Assembly (NCBI RefSeq): GCF_001942255.1
Contig: NZ_MKKC01000074.1
Coordinates: 1 to 64,000 of the forward strand
DNA: 64,000 nt
Origin: Nocardiopsis sp. CNR-923
Lineage (GTDB): Bacteria; Actinomycetota; Actinomycetes; Streptosporangiales; Streptosporangiaceae
Reading direction: 5' to 3'
Below the pieces are notes generated by a model. It did no database searches. It was given only the letters and a program-made list of their open reading frames with translations, and was not told where the DNA came from. Below are positions 30,891 to 39,944 of this stretch, piece by piece; within the stretch, counting starts at the first letter, position 1, and every line of letters begins with the position of its first letter. The translations under genes were made by a program, and so were the position numbers.

Positions 30891-31775
30891 ATGAAGCAGT
30901 CGTCCTACATCCTCGTGGTCAACCGGACCACGGTGCGGCGCCCCGTCTTCGTTCTGGGCGCCCCCCACTCCGGGGTCCCCGGCATCGCCCGCGCCCTCTC
31001 CCGCGCCCCGGGGTTCCACGTCGTCGCCGGAGCCTCCGGCGTCCTCAACGCCGTCTACGCCGTCGCCCGACGCCCCTCCCTGGCCCAGGAGAAGGTCTCG
31101 GGGACGGCGAGCCTGCTGCGCGAGGCCTACGCCGAGGCCTGGCAGCTCACCCCCCTGACGTGCCCCCGCTGCCCCGGCCCGTACGCGCGCGTCCCGGCCA
31201 ACGCCTCCGCCGAACCGTGCGAGCACAGCGCCGACGCCCAGCGCTACGGCGACGCCAGCCCCGACCTGCTGTTCTGCGCGGAGGCTCTGTACGCGGCCTT
31301 TCCCGACGCCCTGTTCGTCCAGGTCATCAGGGACGGCCGGGACGTGGTCGCGGGCATGCTCGACGACGAACGCGCCCTTTCCTGGCTCAAGCCCGGACTC
31401 ATGTCGATCGACCAGGAGTTCCCCAACCACTTCTTCGGGCTGGAGAAGGAGTCGGACCTGGAGACCTTCCAGAACGGCTCCGACGCCGCCAAGTGCGCCA
31501 TGCGGTGGCGGGGCGCCGTGCGCATGCACGCGCGGCTGCGCCAAGGGATCGGCGCCGGCCGGCTCCTGACCGTGCGCTACGAGGACGTCCGGGGCGGGGA
31601 GATCGCGACCGCGCGCCGCCTGCGCGAGTTCACCGGCGCGCGGGTGTCCGCCACGGAGCTGATGGACGGGCGGGACTGGCGCGCGGGTCGGTGGCGCGAC
31701 CGGCTCTCCCGCGAGGAGTACGGGGACGTGAACGCGGTCGCCGCCGTCGAACTGTCGCGCCTGGGCTACCAGTAG
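30891..31775 (+). CDS. Sulfotransferase family protein
   Basis: 294-residue PAPS-dependent sulfotransferase-like protein. The 5'-phosphosulfate loop reads RRPVFVLGAPHSGVPGIARALSRAPGF (the usual GxPRSGT variant). LFVQVIRDGRDVVAGML carries the 3'-phosphate-binding Arg and downstream Ser/Asp region, and LLTVRYEDV follows. A CxxC...C set (LTCPRCPGPYARV...EPCEH) lies between and is less usual. No signal peptide or TM segment is seen. ATG 30891 has only a distant purine run upstream. It stands alone on the + strand; the substrate could be a carbohydrate or a small metabolite. Confidence 0.78.
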   Translation: MKQSSYILVVNRTTVRRPVFVLGAPHSGVPGIARALSRAPGFHVVAGASGVLNAVYAVARRPSLAQEKVSGTASLLREAYAEAWQLTPLTCPRCPGPYARVPANASAEPCEHSADAQRYGDASPDLLFCAEALYAAFPDALFVQVIRDGRDVVAGMLDDERALSWLKPGLMSIDQEFPNHFFGLEKESDLETFQNGSDAAKCAMRWRGAVRMHARLRQGIGAGRLLTVRYEDVRGGEIATARRLREFTGARVSATELMDGRDWRAGRWRDRLSREEYGDVNAVAAVELSRLGYQ

Positions 31776-31789
31776 TCCCCGACGGTCCT

Positions 31790-31840
31790 GGGGCGCGTGC
31801 CGTGGATGCCGCCCGTGGCGAGCGGCGCGTCCGGTGCTGC
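31790..31840 (-). repeat. Copy of a dispersed palindromic element (one of three)
   Basis: Contains GTGCCGTGGATGCCGCCCGT, shared exactly with the reverse strand of the element at 48228-48285, followed by a related GCG-rich arm. It lies 15 nt behind the sulfotransferase stop. Confidence 0.6.
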
Positions 31841-31957
31841 TGTCGCGAGGCCGAGGAAGGAGTGAGGGCGGGTCCCCGCGACTGATCGGAACGCGGCGGG
31901 ATCGTGCCGGGGCCTCGCGCAGCCGGCTGTCCGTCCGCGGCACACGCGGCACGCTCC

Positions 31958-32476
31958 CTACGCCCGATCGGGCACCCCTGAGACGAAGGGGGTCGCCACC
32001 AGACTGTCCTCGACCTCCTCGACCAGTTCGCGCGCCTCGGCCGCCTCCAGGAGCTCGGTGCGGCCCGCGTCGGGGATCACGGCGGTGCAGACCAGCTCCA
32101 CGAGCGCCTCGGCCTCCAACAGCTCGGTCACTCCCACCACCGCCATCGGCGGGTAGTAGCGGCCCATGTGGCGGCGGTAGACCGACCCCAGGGTCGCCAG
32201 GTTGACCCGGTAGGCGGACACCGCCGTGGTGTACACGCACATGGTGACCACGTGCACGGGATGGGCCCCGGCCGCGCGCAGGGCCTCGACCATGTTGGCG
32301 AGCGCGTGGTCGAACTGCTGCACCACCGTGTCGCCGACGATCCCCCCGTCTGGGCGCCGGGCCGTCTGCCCGCCCACGTGGACGGTGCGGCCGGGGGCGA
32401 CCACGAGAGCGTGGGAGAACCCCACGGGCTCGGCCAGGGACAGCGGATTGACGAGTTGGTGCGGTGTCTGGTCCAT
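31958..32476 (-). CDS. RidA/YjgF-family protein
   Basis: 172 residues. Members form trimers that deaminate reactive enamine/imine intermediates (RidA) or catalyse related steps. Seen are HALVVAPGRTVHVGGQTARRPDGGIVG (start of the fold), QFDHALANMVEALRAAGAHPVHVVTMCVYTT, and YYPPMAVVGVTELLEAEALVELVCTAVIP (the conserved PAxxxVGVxxL...VEIEA region). The usual catalytic Arg (VEIEAIA/R) is not clear, and there is a C-terminal extension of about 25 residues, so this is a divergent paralogue. ATG 32476 has GGGGGAAAG upstream. Confidence 0.82.
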   Translation of the reverse strand: MDQTPHQLVNPLSLAEPVGFSHALVVAPGRTVHVGGQTARRPDGGIVGDTVVQQFDHALANMVEALRAAGAHPVHVVTMCVYTTAVSAYRVNLATLGSVYRRHMGRYYPPMAVVGVTELLEAEALVELVCTAVIPDAGRTELLEAAEARELVEEVEDSLVATPFVSGVPDRA

Positions 32477-32573
32477 CGGCTTTCCCCCATCGTTCACGTA
32501 CCGCCCGCCGCGGCCGGTCCGGCACGGGCGCTCCCCTGGGGGACACCGCCGGACGTACGGCTACGATGAGCGC

Positions 32574-32738
32574 ATGTCGATCACTTTCCTGCTGTCCGCC
32601 GTCGCCCTCGTCGCCGCGCTGGCCCTGTTCGCCGCGATCTTCGTCGCGGGCGCCGTCTACGTGGCCCGCATCCGCCGCAGGGGCCCCGAGGCCGTGCTGA
32701 CCGGAGCGCGCAGGCGCCGCGAGCTGCGCGGGTCCTAG
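32574..32738 (+). CDS. Small single-pass membrane protein
   Basis: 54 residues: one hydrophobic helix (FLLSAVALVAALALFAAIFVAGAVYVA) followed by a basic tail (RIRRRGPEAVLTGARRRRELRGS). No function known. There is no strong ribosome site before ATG 32574. GC bias fits coding, and the reading frame ends just before a copy of the dispersed repeat. Confidence 0.5.
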   Translation: MSITFLLSAVALVAALALFAAIFVAGAVYVARIRRRGPEAVLTGARRRRELRGS

Positions 32739-32740
32739 CG

Positions 32741-32798
32741 CGCGTTCCGCGGACGCGTACCCCGCTGCGCGACGGGCGGCATCAGCGGAACACGCCCC
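32741..32798 (+). repeat. Copy of a dispersed palindromic element (one of three)
   Basis: GTTCCGC (about 32744-32751) pairs with GCGGAAC (32785-32792). Between the arms lies GGACGCGTACC and the shared core GCGACGGGCGGCAT. It sits between converging genes and could serve as a terminator. Confidence 0.65.
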
Positions 32799-32825
32799 CG
32801 GGCGACCGCGTCCGGGGCGGGGTCC

Positions 32826-33653
32826 CTACTCGCCGTCGAACTCATCGGGGTCGGGGCCGAACCTGCTGCCGGCGTCGAGCCCGGTGATGCGGTCCATGTC
32901 CGCCTCGGAGAGCTCGAAGTCGAAGATCCGGAAGTTGGAGCGGATCCGCTCACGGGTCACCGACTTGGGGATGACCACGTTGCCGAGCTGGATGTGCCAG
33001 CGTAGGAGCACCTGGGCCGGGGTGCGATGGAGCTGTTCGGCGATCGCCGTCACGGTCGGGTGGTCGAGGAGCTTGCCCTGGCCGAGGGGGCTCCACGCCT
33101 CGGTGACGATGTTGTGCTTGGCGTCGAACTCGCGCATCGCCCGCTGGACGAGCAGCGGGTGCAGTTCGATCTGGTTGACCATGGGCGTGATGCCGCCCTC
33201 CTCCACGACGCGTTCCAGGTGCGGGGCCTGGAAGTTGCACACGCCGATGGCGCGGACCCGGCCGTCGGCGTAGAGCCGCTCCAGCGCCTTCCACGTCGAC
33301 ACGTACATGTCCCGTCTGGGCAGCGGCCAGTGGATGAGGTAGAGGTCCAGCGTCTCCAGGCGCATCCGTTCCAGGGTCGCGTCGAACGCCCGCAGGGTGT
33401 GGTCGTAGCCCTGGTCGGGGTTGGCCAGCTTGGAGGTGACGAACACGTCCTGGCGGTCGAGCTCCGACCGGCTCAGCGCCTCGCCCACCCCCCGTTCGTT
33501 GCCGTAGGCGGCGGCCGTGTCGATGCTGCGGTAGCCCGCCTCCAGAGCGGTCGACACGGCGTCGACGACCGCGTCGTCGGACACCTGCCACACACCGAAG
33601 CCCAGCTGCGGCATGCGCACGCCGTTACCTAGGGTAACGTCGGGAACCGTCAT
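32826..33653 (-). CDS. Aldo/keto reductase, 2,5-diketo-D-gluconate reductase type
   Basis: 275 residues, NADPH-dependent TIM-barrel reductase. Tetrad positions are all visible: Asp in YRSIDTAAAYGNE with the following Tyr, Lys in VFVTSKLANPDQGYD, and His in LYLIHWPLP. The NADP-binding end reads VIPKSVTRERIRSNFRIFDFELSEADMDRI. It is a member of the AKR5 group, broad for small aldehydes and dicarbonyls. ATG 33653. It is intact and divergent from the PucR gene. Confidence 0.92.
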   Translation of the reverse strand: MTVPDVTLGNGVRMPQLGFGVWQVSDDAVVDAVSTALEAGYRSIDTAAAYGNERGVGEALSRSELDRQDVFVTSKLANPDQGYDHTLRAFDATLERMRLETLDLYLIHWPLPRRDMYVSTWKALERLYADGRVRAIGVCNFQAPHLERVVEEGGITPMVNQIELHPLLVQRAMREFDAKHNIVTEAWSPLGQGKLLDHPTVTAIAEQLHRTPAQVLLRWHIQLGNVVIPKSVTRERIRSNFRIFDFELSEADMDRITGLDAGSRFGPDPDEFDGE

Positions 33654-33864
33654 CTCGCCTCATCCCCCCGTCGGGCCGACCCGTCCTCGTCTGCACCACC
33701 GGCACCCCCGTGCCGTGGGACGTGCGCGGCGGACACGCCCTAGTCGCATACTGCCACGTCGCGCGGATCACCGCCCGAAGCCGCCCCGCCCGCGCACGGG
33801 CTTTTTACCGACGGGGCCCGCCGCCGGCCGCTACGCTGGTCGCTCCCGGAGGGGAGGTGGACCC

Positions 33865-35034
33865 ATGGGCCGCGAGGACCGCGCACGCGTGGCCGCGGAG
33901 CTGTCCAAGGACCGCACGGCCCTGGTCGACCGGATCGTCGCCGAGGTGTACGCGGAGGTGCCCGCCTACCGGGGGCTGCACGGGTCCCAGCTCACCGAGG
34001 TCCGGGCGATCGCCGGATGGCTGGTGACGCGCTCGCTGGAACTGTGGGCGGACGGCCGCGTGCGCCTGCCACCCGAGGACCTGGAGCGGCTGCGGGCCAT
34101 CGGCCGTGCGCGGGCGGCGGACGGACGCTCGATCGGGGCCGTGGTCCGGGCGCACCGGGTGGGAGCCGCCGCCGCGGTCCGCCTCATGTCCGACAGGGCC
34201 GGGGACCGCGTGACGGCGACGGACGTGTTCGCTCTGAGCGAACTGTGGCTGACCTCCCTCGACCAGATCTCCGAACACCTGGCTGCGGGGCACACCGAGG
34301 CGGCCCGCCGACTGGACGCCGACGTCGAGCGGGCCCGCCGGGCGTTCCTCGACGACCTGCTGATCGGCCGCCAGGCCTCGCTCGGCGCGATCCGCGACCG
34401 GGCCCGCACCCTCGGCCTCACCCCTCCCGACCCCGGTGTCCTCGTGGTGGCCGACCCCGGTGCGGGTGAGGACCATCCGCCCCGGGGCGGCGCGGCGTCG
34501 GCGGCGATGGACCTCGTCGAGGCGGTCGGCCGGCCCGACGCGCTGGCGACCACGCGGTCGGGACGGGTGGTGCTGCTGCTCCCGTCCGGGGCCGCCGCGC
34601 GGGTGGCCGGGGTGCTGGGGGACCGCCCCTGGCGCGCCTGCGTCCTGCGACCCCGCGCGCTCACCGACATGTCGGCCGCCTACCGCCTGGCCGACGGCGC
34701 CGTCGAGACCGCTCCCCCGCACGCGTTCGGCGGCGGGCCGCTCGGAGAGGCGGACGCGTGCGTCCTGGCCCTGCTCAACGGCGGGCCCACCACCCCGGAG
34801 ACGGTCCGGCGCACGGTGCTGGGACCGCTGCTGTCGGACGGCCACGCGCACCTGCTGGAGACGCTGCGCGCGTACTTCGGCGGCGGTGCGGCCACCACCG
34901 CGGCCGACGCCCTGCACGTGCACCCCCAGACGCTGCGGTACCGGCTGCGCCGGGTACGGGAGCTGACCGGTCACGACCCCCACCGGCCCTGGCCCGGGTT
35001 CGTCCTGGAGACCGCCTGCGCCATCGCGCGTTGA
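33865..35034 (+). CDS. PucR-family transcriptional regulator
   Basis: 389 residues. ATG 33865 follows GGAGG with 7-nt spacing. The N-terminal helical sensor-like region (RIVAEVYAEVPAYRGL...RSIGAVVRAHRVGAAA) precedes a degenerate GGDEF-like middle part, then the C-terminal PucR helix-turn-helix (LLETLRAYFGGGAATTAADALHVHPQTLRYRLRRVRELTG). PucR-like proteins are usually activators of nearby catabolic or secondary genes. The cytochrome P450 gene starts 67 nt downstream in the same direction and is the likely target or operon partner. Confidence 0.88.
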   Translation: MGREDRARVAAELSKDRTALVDRIVAEVYAEVPAYRGLHGSQLTEVRAIAGWLVTRSLELWADGRVRLPPEDLERLRAIGRARAADGRSIGAVVRAHRVGAAAAVRLMSDRAGDRVTATDVFALSELWLTSLDQISEHLAAGHTEAARRLDADVERARRAFLDDLLIGRQASLGAIRDRARTLGLTPPDPGVLVVADPGAGEDHPPRGGAASAAMDLVEAVGRPDALATTRSGRVVLLLPSGAAARVAGVLGDRPWRACVLRPRALTDMSAAYRLADGAVETAPPHAFGGGPLGEADACVLALLNGGPTTPETVRRTVLGPLLSDGHAHLLETLRAYFGGGAATTAADALHVHPQTLRYRLRRVRELTGHDPHRPWPGFVLETACAIAR

Positions 35035-35101
35035 GGACGGTTCGCCGACCGCGGACTCCGGGTAGGACCGCTGGGACCCCCTTCGGCACGAAAGGCAGGG
35101 C

Positions 35102-36312
35102 ATGTCCGCCTCCTCATTCCCCCTCCTGCACGGTCCGGCCTTCGACGCTGACCCGCACCCCGCCTACCGGTGGTTGCGCGAGCACTCCCCCGTGCACCGG
35201 ATCGAGCTGCCCGGCGGGGCCTGGGCGTGGCTGGTCACCCGCTACGAGGACGCCCGCGCGGTCCTGGCCGACCCCGACATGCTCAAGGACCCGGCCCGGG
35301 CCGACGAGGTGTGGCGCAGGTCCGGGATGGGCCTGCCCTTCGACCACCGGCCCAGCCTGGTGCGCAGCATGGTCAACGCGGACGGCGACGACCACGCGCG
35401 CCTGCGCGGGGCGGTCGTGGGCGCCTTCACCCCGCGCCGGGTACGGACCCTGGTGGACAGCGCCGAGCGCGTCGCGGCCGACCTGGTGGACCGGATCACC
35501 GCCGTCCCCGATCCCGACCTGGTGCGGGACCTGGCCTACCCGCTGCCGATCGCGATCATCTGCGACATCCTCGGGGTCGCGCCCGAGGACCGGGCCGAGT
35601 TCCACCGCCGCGCCGCGGTGATCGACGCCTCCGCCCCGGAGGAGATCGCGGCGATCGGCGCCACCACGGACTGGTTCGACGCCTACCTCGGCCGTCTGGT
35701 CGACGCCCGCCTGGCCACCCCCGCGGACGACCTGCTCGGGGACCTGGTGGAGGCGCACCGCCAGGGCCGGCTCACCCGTGACGAGGTCACCTCCACCGCC
35801 TTCCTGCTGCTGGTCGCGGGGCACGAGACCACCGTCGCGCTGATCGGCAACCTGTTCCTGTCCCTGCTGCGGAACCCGGAGCGGTGGGAGCGGCTGCGGG
35901 AGGACCGCGACCTGATCGCTCCGGCTGTGGAGGAGGCGCTGCGTCTGGAGAGCCCGCTCCAGAACGCGACCTGGCGCTTCCCCCGGGCGGCCACGGCCAT
36001 CGCCGGGGTCGAACTGGAGGCGGGCGAACCCGTGCTGGTGTCGCTGCTGTCGGCGGGCCGCGACCCCGGGCGCTACGACGACCCGGACGCTTCGACCCCG
36101 AGCGCGGCGAGTCGCACCTGGGTTTCGGGCACGGGGCGCACTTCTGCGTCGGCGCGCGGCTCGCGCGGATGGAGGCGCGCGTGGCGGTCGAGGCGGTCCT
36201 GGACCGGCTGCCCGGACTGCGGCTGGCCGTGCCGGAGGAGGAGCTGCGCTGGTGGCCGAGCCCGATCATGCACGGCCTGTTCGCGCTGCCGGTCCGGTTC
36301 GACGCCCCCTGA
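35102..36312 (+). CDS. Cytochrome P450 (one frame break)
   Basis: About 403 residues, soluble bacterial class I P450. It has the I-helix LLLVAGHETTVALIGN (oxygen-activating Gly-His-Glu-Thr-Thr), ExxR in EEALRLESPLQNATWRFPR, and the haem loop FGHGAHFCVGARLARMEARVAVEAVL with thiolate Cys. The last 75 residues are in another frame. The break is near 36090, where GGACGCTTCG lacks a C (corrected DPDRFDPERGESHLGFGHG), giving 1,212 nt. An AAAGGCAGGG site precedes ATG. No ferredoxin or ferredoxin-reductase gene is adjacent. Substrate unknown. Confidence 0.88.
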
Positions 36313-36449
36313 CCGGTCCCGGCGACGCGAAAGCCTTGCCTCGGGATGGTGTGTGTTTTCTCCTCCGGCGACGGTCCGTGTCCGAGACTGGCAGGCGGAG
36401 CGCGTCCGCGTGCGCTCCCCGTGACCCGATCCGGAGGGGGAATCCAGCC

Positions 36450-37043
36450 GTGACCACCCGAGAGCGCGAGAGCGCGACGCCCAAACCCCGGAGCAGCCAG
36501 CCGTGGCTGCACCAGAAGGGGGCCGAGATCCAGGAGTACGGCACCGTCCGCCAGCTCCCGGTGGGCATGTCCTACAACACGCGCATGTACTCGTGCCAGC
36601 GGCTCAACCAGGTGCTCGCGGACACGCAGATCCTGCACGCGCTCTACAAGAAGCACCACTGGCTGATGCGCGGTCTCACCTTCTACCAGCTGCACCTGCT
36701 GATGGACAAGCACGCCGGCGAGCAGACCGCGCTCGTGGACACCATGGCCGAGCGCGTCCAGACGCTCGGCGGCGTGGCCATCGGCGACCCGAGGCACGTC
36801 GCCGAGATCACCAACGTCCCGCGCCCGCCCGACGGCGCGGAGGAGGTCCCGGCGATGCTGTCCCGCCTGTTGGAGGCGCACGAGGCCATCCTGGAGGACT
36901 GCCACGACGCGGCCGCCCGGTGTCAGGAGAACGGGGACGACGGCACCAACGACGTGCTGGTCTCCGAGGTCATCCGCACCAACGAACTCCAGGCCTGGTT
37001 CCTCGCCGAACACCTGGTGGACACGCCGCTCGTGCACTCCTGA
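36450..37043 (+). CDS. dps: Dps-family ferritin-like DNA/iron protein
   Basis: 197 residues. Dps dodecamers oxidise and store iron and protect DNA in stationary phase. The ferroxidase site is visible: ALYKKHHWLMRG (His), FYQLHLLMDKHAGEQTALVDTMAERVQTLGG (His/Asp/Glu). A basic/polar N-terminal extension of about 45 residues (RERESATPKPRSSQPWLHQKG) may bind DNA. The C-terminus NELQAWFLAEHLVD is typical. GTG 36450 follows GGAGGGGG. Expected to respond to stress sigma factors, although no consensus promoter was recognised. Confidence 0.9.
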   Translation: MTTRERESATPKPRSSQPWLHQKGAEIQEYGTVRQLPVGMSYNTRMYSCQRLNQVLADTQILHALYKKHHWLMRGLTFYQLHLLMDKHAGEQTALVDTMAERVQTLGGVAIGDPRHVAEITNVPRPPDGAEEVPAMLSRLLEAHEAILEDCHDAAARCQENGDDGTNDVLVSEVIRTNELQAWFLAEHLVDTPLVHS

Positions 37044-37061
37044 GCGCGCCCGGGGAGCGAC

Positions 37062-37086
37062 CGCCCCGCGCGCCGGCGGCGGGGCG
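37062..37086 (+). terminator. Hairpin behind dps
   Basis: CGCCCCGC (37062-37069) pairs with GCGGGGCG (37079-37086), 19 nt past the stop. Confidence 0.5.
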
Positions 37087-37110
37087 CGGAGCGTTCGCCT
37101 CCCACGGGCG

Positions 37111-37475
37111 TCAGACGAGGGTGAGCACCGTCGTGACGGTGGTGCGTGCGTCCTCGCCCTGCTCGTGCGCCCTGGCGACGCCCTCCCGGGGAAGGTCCGG
37201 CTCACGGCCGGGCGGGGCCTCCCAGCGTCCGCCCGCGCGGCGATCTCCTCCAGAGCGGCGTGGTCGGGCTCGACGTTGACCGTGGCGCCGCGCACGCCGA
37301 CGGCGGCGGCCGAGGCGATCCGGTCCAGGCCGAGAGGGTTGGGCAGCCCGACTCGGGTCCCGCCCGGACGCAGCGTGCCCAGCGAGCGCTCCAGGTCGTC
37401 GCCTCCGATGCCGTCGACGACCGCGTCGACGTCGCGGACGGCCCTGGCGCAGTCGACGCGCCCACCCCTGCGTGA
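37111..37475 (-). pseudogene. C-terminal remnant of a medium-chain NADP-dependent oxidoreductase
   Basis: Only the second half of a quinone-oxidoreductase-like MDR protein remains: VDAVVDGIGGDDLERSLGTLRPGGTRVGLPNPLGLDRI, then EPDHAALEEIAARADAGR and, after a frame change near 37215, EGVARAHEQGEDARTTVTTVLTLV and the stop. The substrate domain and the GxGxxG loop are missing and the sequence upstream is unrelated, so it is truly 5'-truncated. Confidence 0.65.
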
Positions 37476-37750
37476 GCGTGGCAGTGGTGTGACTGTTGGT
37501 GCTGGTGGAAAGCTCTGGGCCACCGGCGCTGGAGCTTCCCACGAAGACGACCCGCCTTCCGAGGGGTCGATCAGGCGCTTCCGCATATTCACCACCGGTT
37601 GGGCGCACACTAGCCTCATGTGGTGGCCATCACACTCCTCGCGGCGGCGGGCCGAGCACCGGCGTCCGGGGAGCGCACGGAGATCGACCCTCCCCGGATG
37701 GCACGACGCCGACGTCTCCCCCGGAGACCCGAACGAAGGGAACGCGCCTG

Positions 37751-38190
37751 GTGGCCATCACTCTGGAGCAGGCTCAGGGACTGATCGACGGAGCCGTGCG
37801 TTACGCGGCCGACAACGGCCTCCAGCCACTGACCGTCGCCGTCCTCGACCCGGGCGGCGTCCTCGTCGCCCTGGCCCGTCAGGACGGCTCGGGTCTGCTC
37901 CGACCGGATCTCGCCGTGGCCAAGGCTGGGGCGTGCTCGGGCTCGGAATGAACAACCGGGCGATCGCCGCCCGTGCGGAGTCCTCCCCCGAGTTCTTCAC
38001 CTCGGTCGCGTCCCTGGCCCGAGGACGGCTGCTCAGCGTCCCCGGCGGCGTGTTCGTCCGCGACGCCCGGGGCGCCCTGCTGGGCGCCGCGGGGGCCACC
38101 GGGGACACCTCGCTCAACGACGAGAGCGCCCTGCTGGCGGGGGTCGCGTCCATCGGCCTGCGCGCCGAGACCGGCGCCGAGGCCGCCTGA
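37751..38190 (+). CDS. HbpS/GlcG-family (DUF336) protein (one frame break)
   Basis: About 146 residues. Family members bind haem or serve as extracytoplasmic redox sensors; many are uncharacterised. GTG 37751 follows GAAGGGAA. Seen are ITLEQAQGLIDGAVRYAADNGLQPLTVAVLDPGGVLVALARQDGSGLLRPDLAVAKA and, in the next frame, WGVLGLGMNNRAIA...LLSVPGGVFVRDARGALLGAAGATGDTSLNDESALLAGV. The break is near 37928 (GCCAAGGCTGGGG lacks a base), with 441 nt after correction. No signal peptide, so probably a cytosolic version. Confidence 0.82.
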
Positions 38191-38243
38191 CGGGGCCCGA
38201 GGACACCCGGTGACCGCAAGCCCGGACAACGGGACACCGGCGA

Positions 38244-38280
38244 CGGTCGCCGCCGCGCCCACGGCTCGCGGCGGCGACCG
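38244..38280. terminator. Perfect 14-bp hairpin between convergent genes
   Basis: CGGTCGCCGCCGCG (38244-38257) pairs exactly with CGCGGCGGCGACCG (38267-38280) around a 9-nt loop. Confidence 0.75.
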
Positions 38281-38304
38281 TGTGCGGTGGCGCGGGCGGC
38301 CCGC

Positions 38305-39174
38305 TCAGGCCGAGGCCAGTCCCCAGCGGCCCCGCAGCGAACGGTCCGCCCAGGTGAAGAACACATCGATGAGGATGCCGACGACCAGCACGATGACGAC
38401 GTAGCTCAGCAGACGCTCGGCGTCGTTGAGCTGGCGGGCCTGACTCAGAGCCCAGCCGATGGAGTTCTGCTGGTTGATGATGACGAGCAGCTCACCGGCC
38501 ATGAGCGAGCGCCAGGCGAACGCCCAGCCCTGCTTGAGTCCGCCCACGAACATCGGCAGCGCCGCGGGCACGATGAGCAGCCGGTACCGCTGGACCCCGT
38601 GCAGCCCCATGGCCTGTCCGGCCCGCAGCAGCGACGGCGACACGTAGTCGATCCCCGAGACCAGTCCGCCCGCGATGGACGGTGCGGCGCCGAGGACGAT
38701 CACGAACATGATCGCCGACTCGCTGATGCCGTACAGCAGCATCGCGAACGGGAACCACACGATGGACGGCATCGTCTGGAGGCCGGTGATCAGCGACCCG
38801 ATCGCCACCCGCAGCGCGCGTACCTGTGCCACCGCCAGGCCGACGACGACGCCGACCATCAGCGCCAGGGCGAAGCCCGTCAGGGCGCGCCGCATGGTGA
38901 CGGCCACGGCCTCCCAGAACTCCGCGGTGGCGACCTCCGCGAACAGCACGGGCAGCACCCGGTCCGGGCCGGGGAAGACCCACTCCGACCGCCATCCCGA
39001 CCACACGACCGCCTGCCAGGCGACGAGCACCACGGCCACGGCGGCGAGCTTGGGCCAGGCGGACGACCAGATCCGCCGGGCCGCCTCGCCCGCGCCGCGC
39101 GCGCCGCGCTCCGGCTGGAGTTCGAGCGCGTCGAGGCCCTGGACCTGGCGGTCCCGGGTGTCGCTGTCAGGCAT
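38305..39174 (-). CDS. ABC transporter permease, sulfonate/nitrate/taurine type
   Basis: 289 residues, six predicted helices, with the EAA-loop region SLLRAGQAMGLHGVQRYRLLIVPAALPMFVGGLKQGWAFAWRSLMAGELL characteristic of SsuC/TauC/NrtB permeases. The N-terminus ([18 protein letters not shown]) is a cytosolic extension before the first helix. ATG 39174 overlaps the ATPase stop by a few bases, so translation is coupled. It is the last gene of a binding protein-ATPase-permease operon. Confidence 0.92.
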   Translation of the reverse strand: MPDSDTRDRQVQGLDALELQPERGARGAGEAARRIWSSAWPKLAAVAVVLVAWQAVVWSGWRSEWVFPGPDRVLPVLFAEVATAEFWEAVAVTMRRALTGFALALMVGVVVGLAVAQVRALRVAIGSLITGLQTMPSIVWFPFAMLLYGISESAIMFVIVLGAAPSIAGGLVSGIDYVSPSLLRAGQAMGLHGVQRYRLLIVPAALPMFVGGLKQGWAFAWRSLMAGELLVIINQQNSIGWALSQARQLNDAERLLSYVVIVLVVGILIDVFFTWADRSLRGRWGLASA

Positions 39175-39944
39175 GGCGCGAGACCTCCTGGCGGAGTCGG
39201 TCGGTGATGACCGCGGCCTGCCCGGCGATCAGCGCCGAGTCGATCCTGCGGGGCCGCTCGCCCTCCACCGGGAACTCGTCGATCACCCGGCCGGGGCGGC
39301 TGGAGAGCAGGACGACCCGGTCGCCCAGGCGCACCGCCTCCCGGACGTGTGCGTGACGAACAGGACGGTGAGCCGCCGCTCCTGCCAGATCCGCTCCAGT
39401 TCGTCGTGGAGGATGTCCCGGGTCATGGCGTCCAGGGCGCCGAACGGTTCGTCCATGAGCAGGACGTCGCGTCCTGGGCCAGAGCGCGGGCCATGGCCAC
39501 GCGCTGGCGCATGCCGCCCGAGAGTTCGTGGGGGCGCCTGCGCGCGAAGCCGGTGAGCCGGACCAGCTCCAGGAGTTCGGCGACGCGCGCGCGGCGCTCG
39601 GCGCGGGGCACTCCGTTGACCTTCATGGGGACCTCGATGTTGGCGCCCACGGTCAGCCACGGGAACAGCGCGGCCTCCTGGAACATCATCGCCACCCGGT
39701 GGCCCGCCGTGACCACGCTCCCGGTGGTCGGGCGGTCCAGCCCGGCCACCAGGGAGAGCAGGGTGCTCTTGCCGCATCCGGAGGCGCCCACGATGGACAG
39801 GAACTCGTGCTGGCCGACGGAGACGGACATGCCGTCGATGGCGGTCACGGCGCCCGTGCCCGTCCCGAAGACCTTGGAGATCGTGTCGACCTCCACGGCG
39901 CTGACGCGCGTCGGGGTGTCGGTGATGGTGGTCATGGGCCTCAT
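39167..39944 (-). CDS. ABC transporter ATP-binding protein, sulfonate/nitrate type (two frame breaks)
   Basis: About 259 residues. Walker [11 protein letters not shown]-loop [13 protein letters not shown], signature [15 protein letters not shown], then in further frames [17 protein letters not shown] (Walker B/D-loop) and [27 protein letters not shown] (H-loop). Breaks lie near 39472 (GCGACGTCC lacks a G) and near 39350 (CACACGTCCGG lacks a C). The 778-nt span becomes 780 nt when both are restored. ATG 39944 overlaps the binding-protein TGA (TGATG), showing coupled translation. Confidence 0.88.

Noticed and set aside
33617-33632. GTTACCTAGGGTAAC palindrome resembling the TGTTACC operators
   Set aside because: It lies within the first codons of the aldo/keto reductase gene and lacks the shared flank; probably coincidental.
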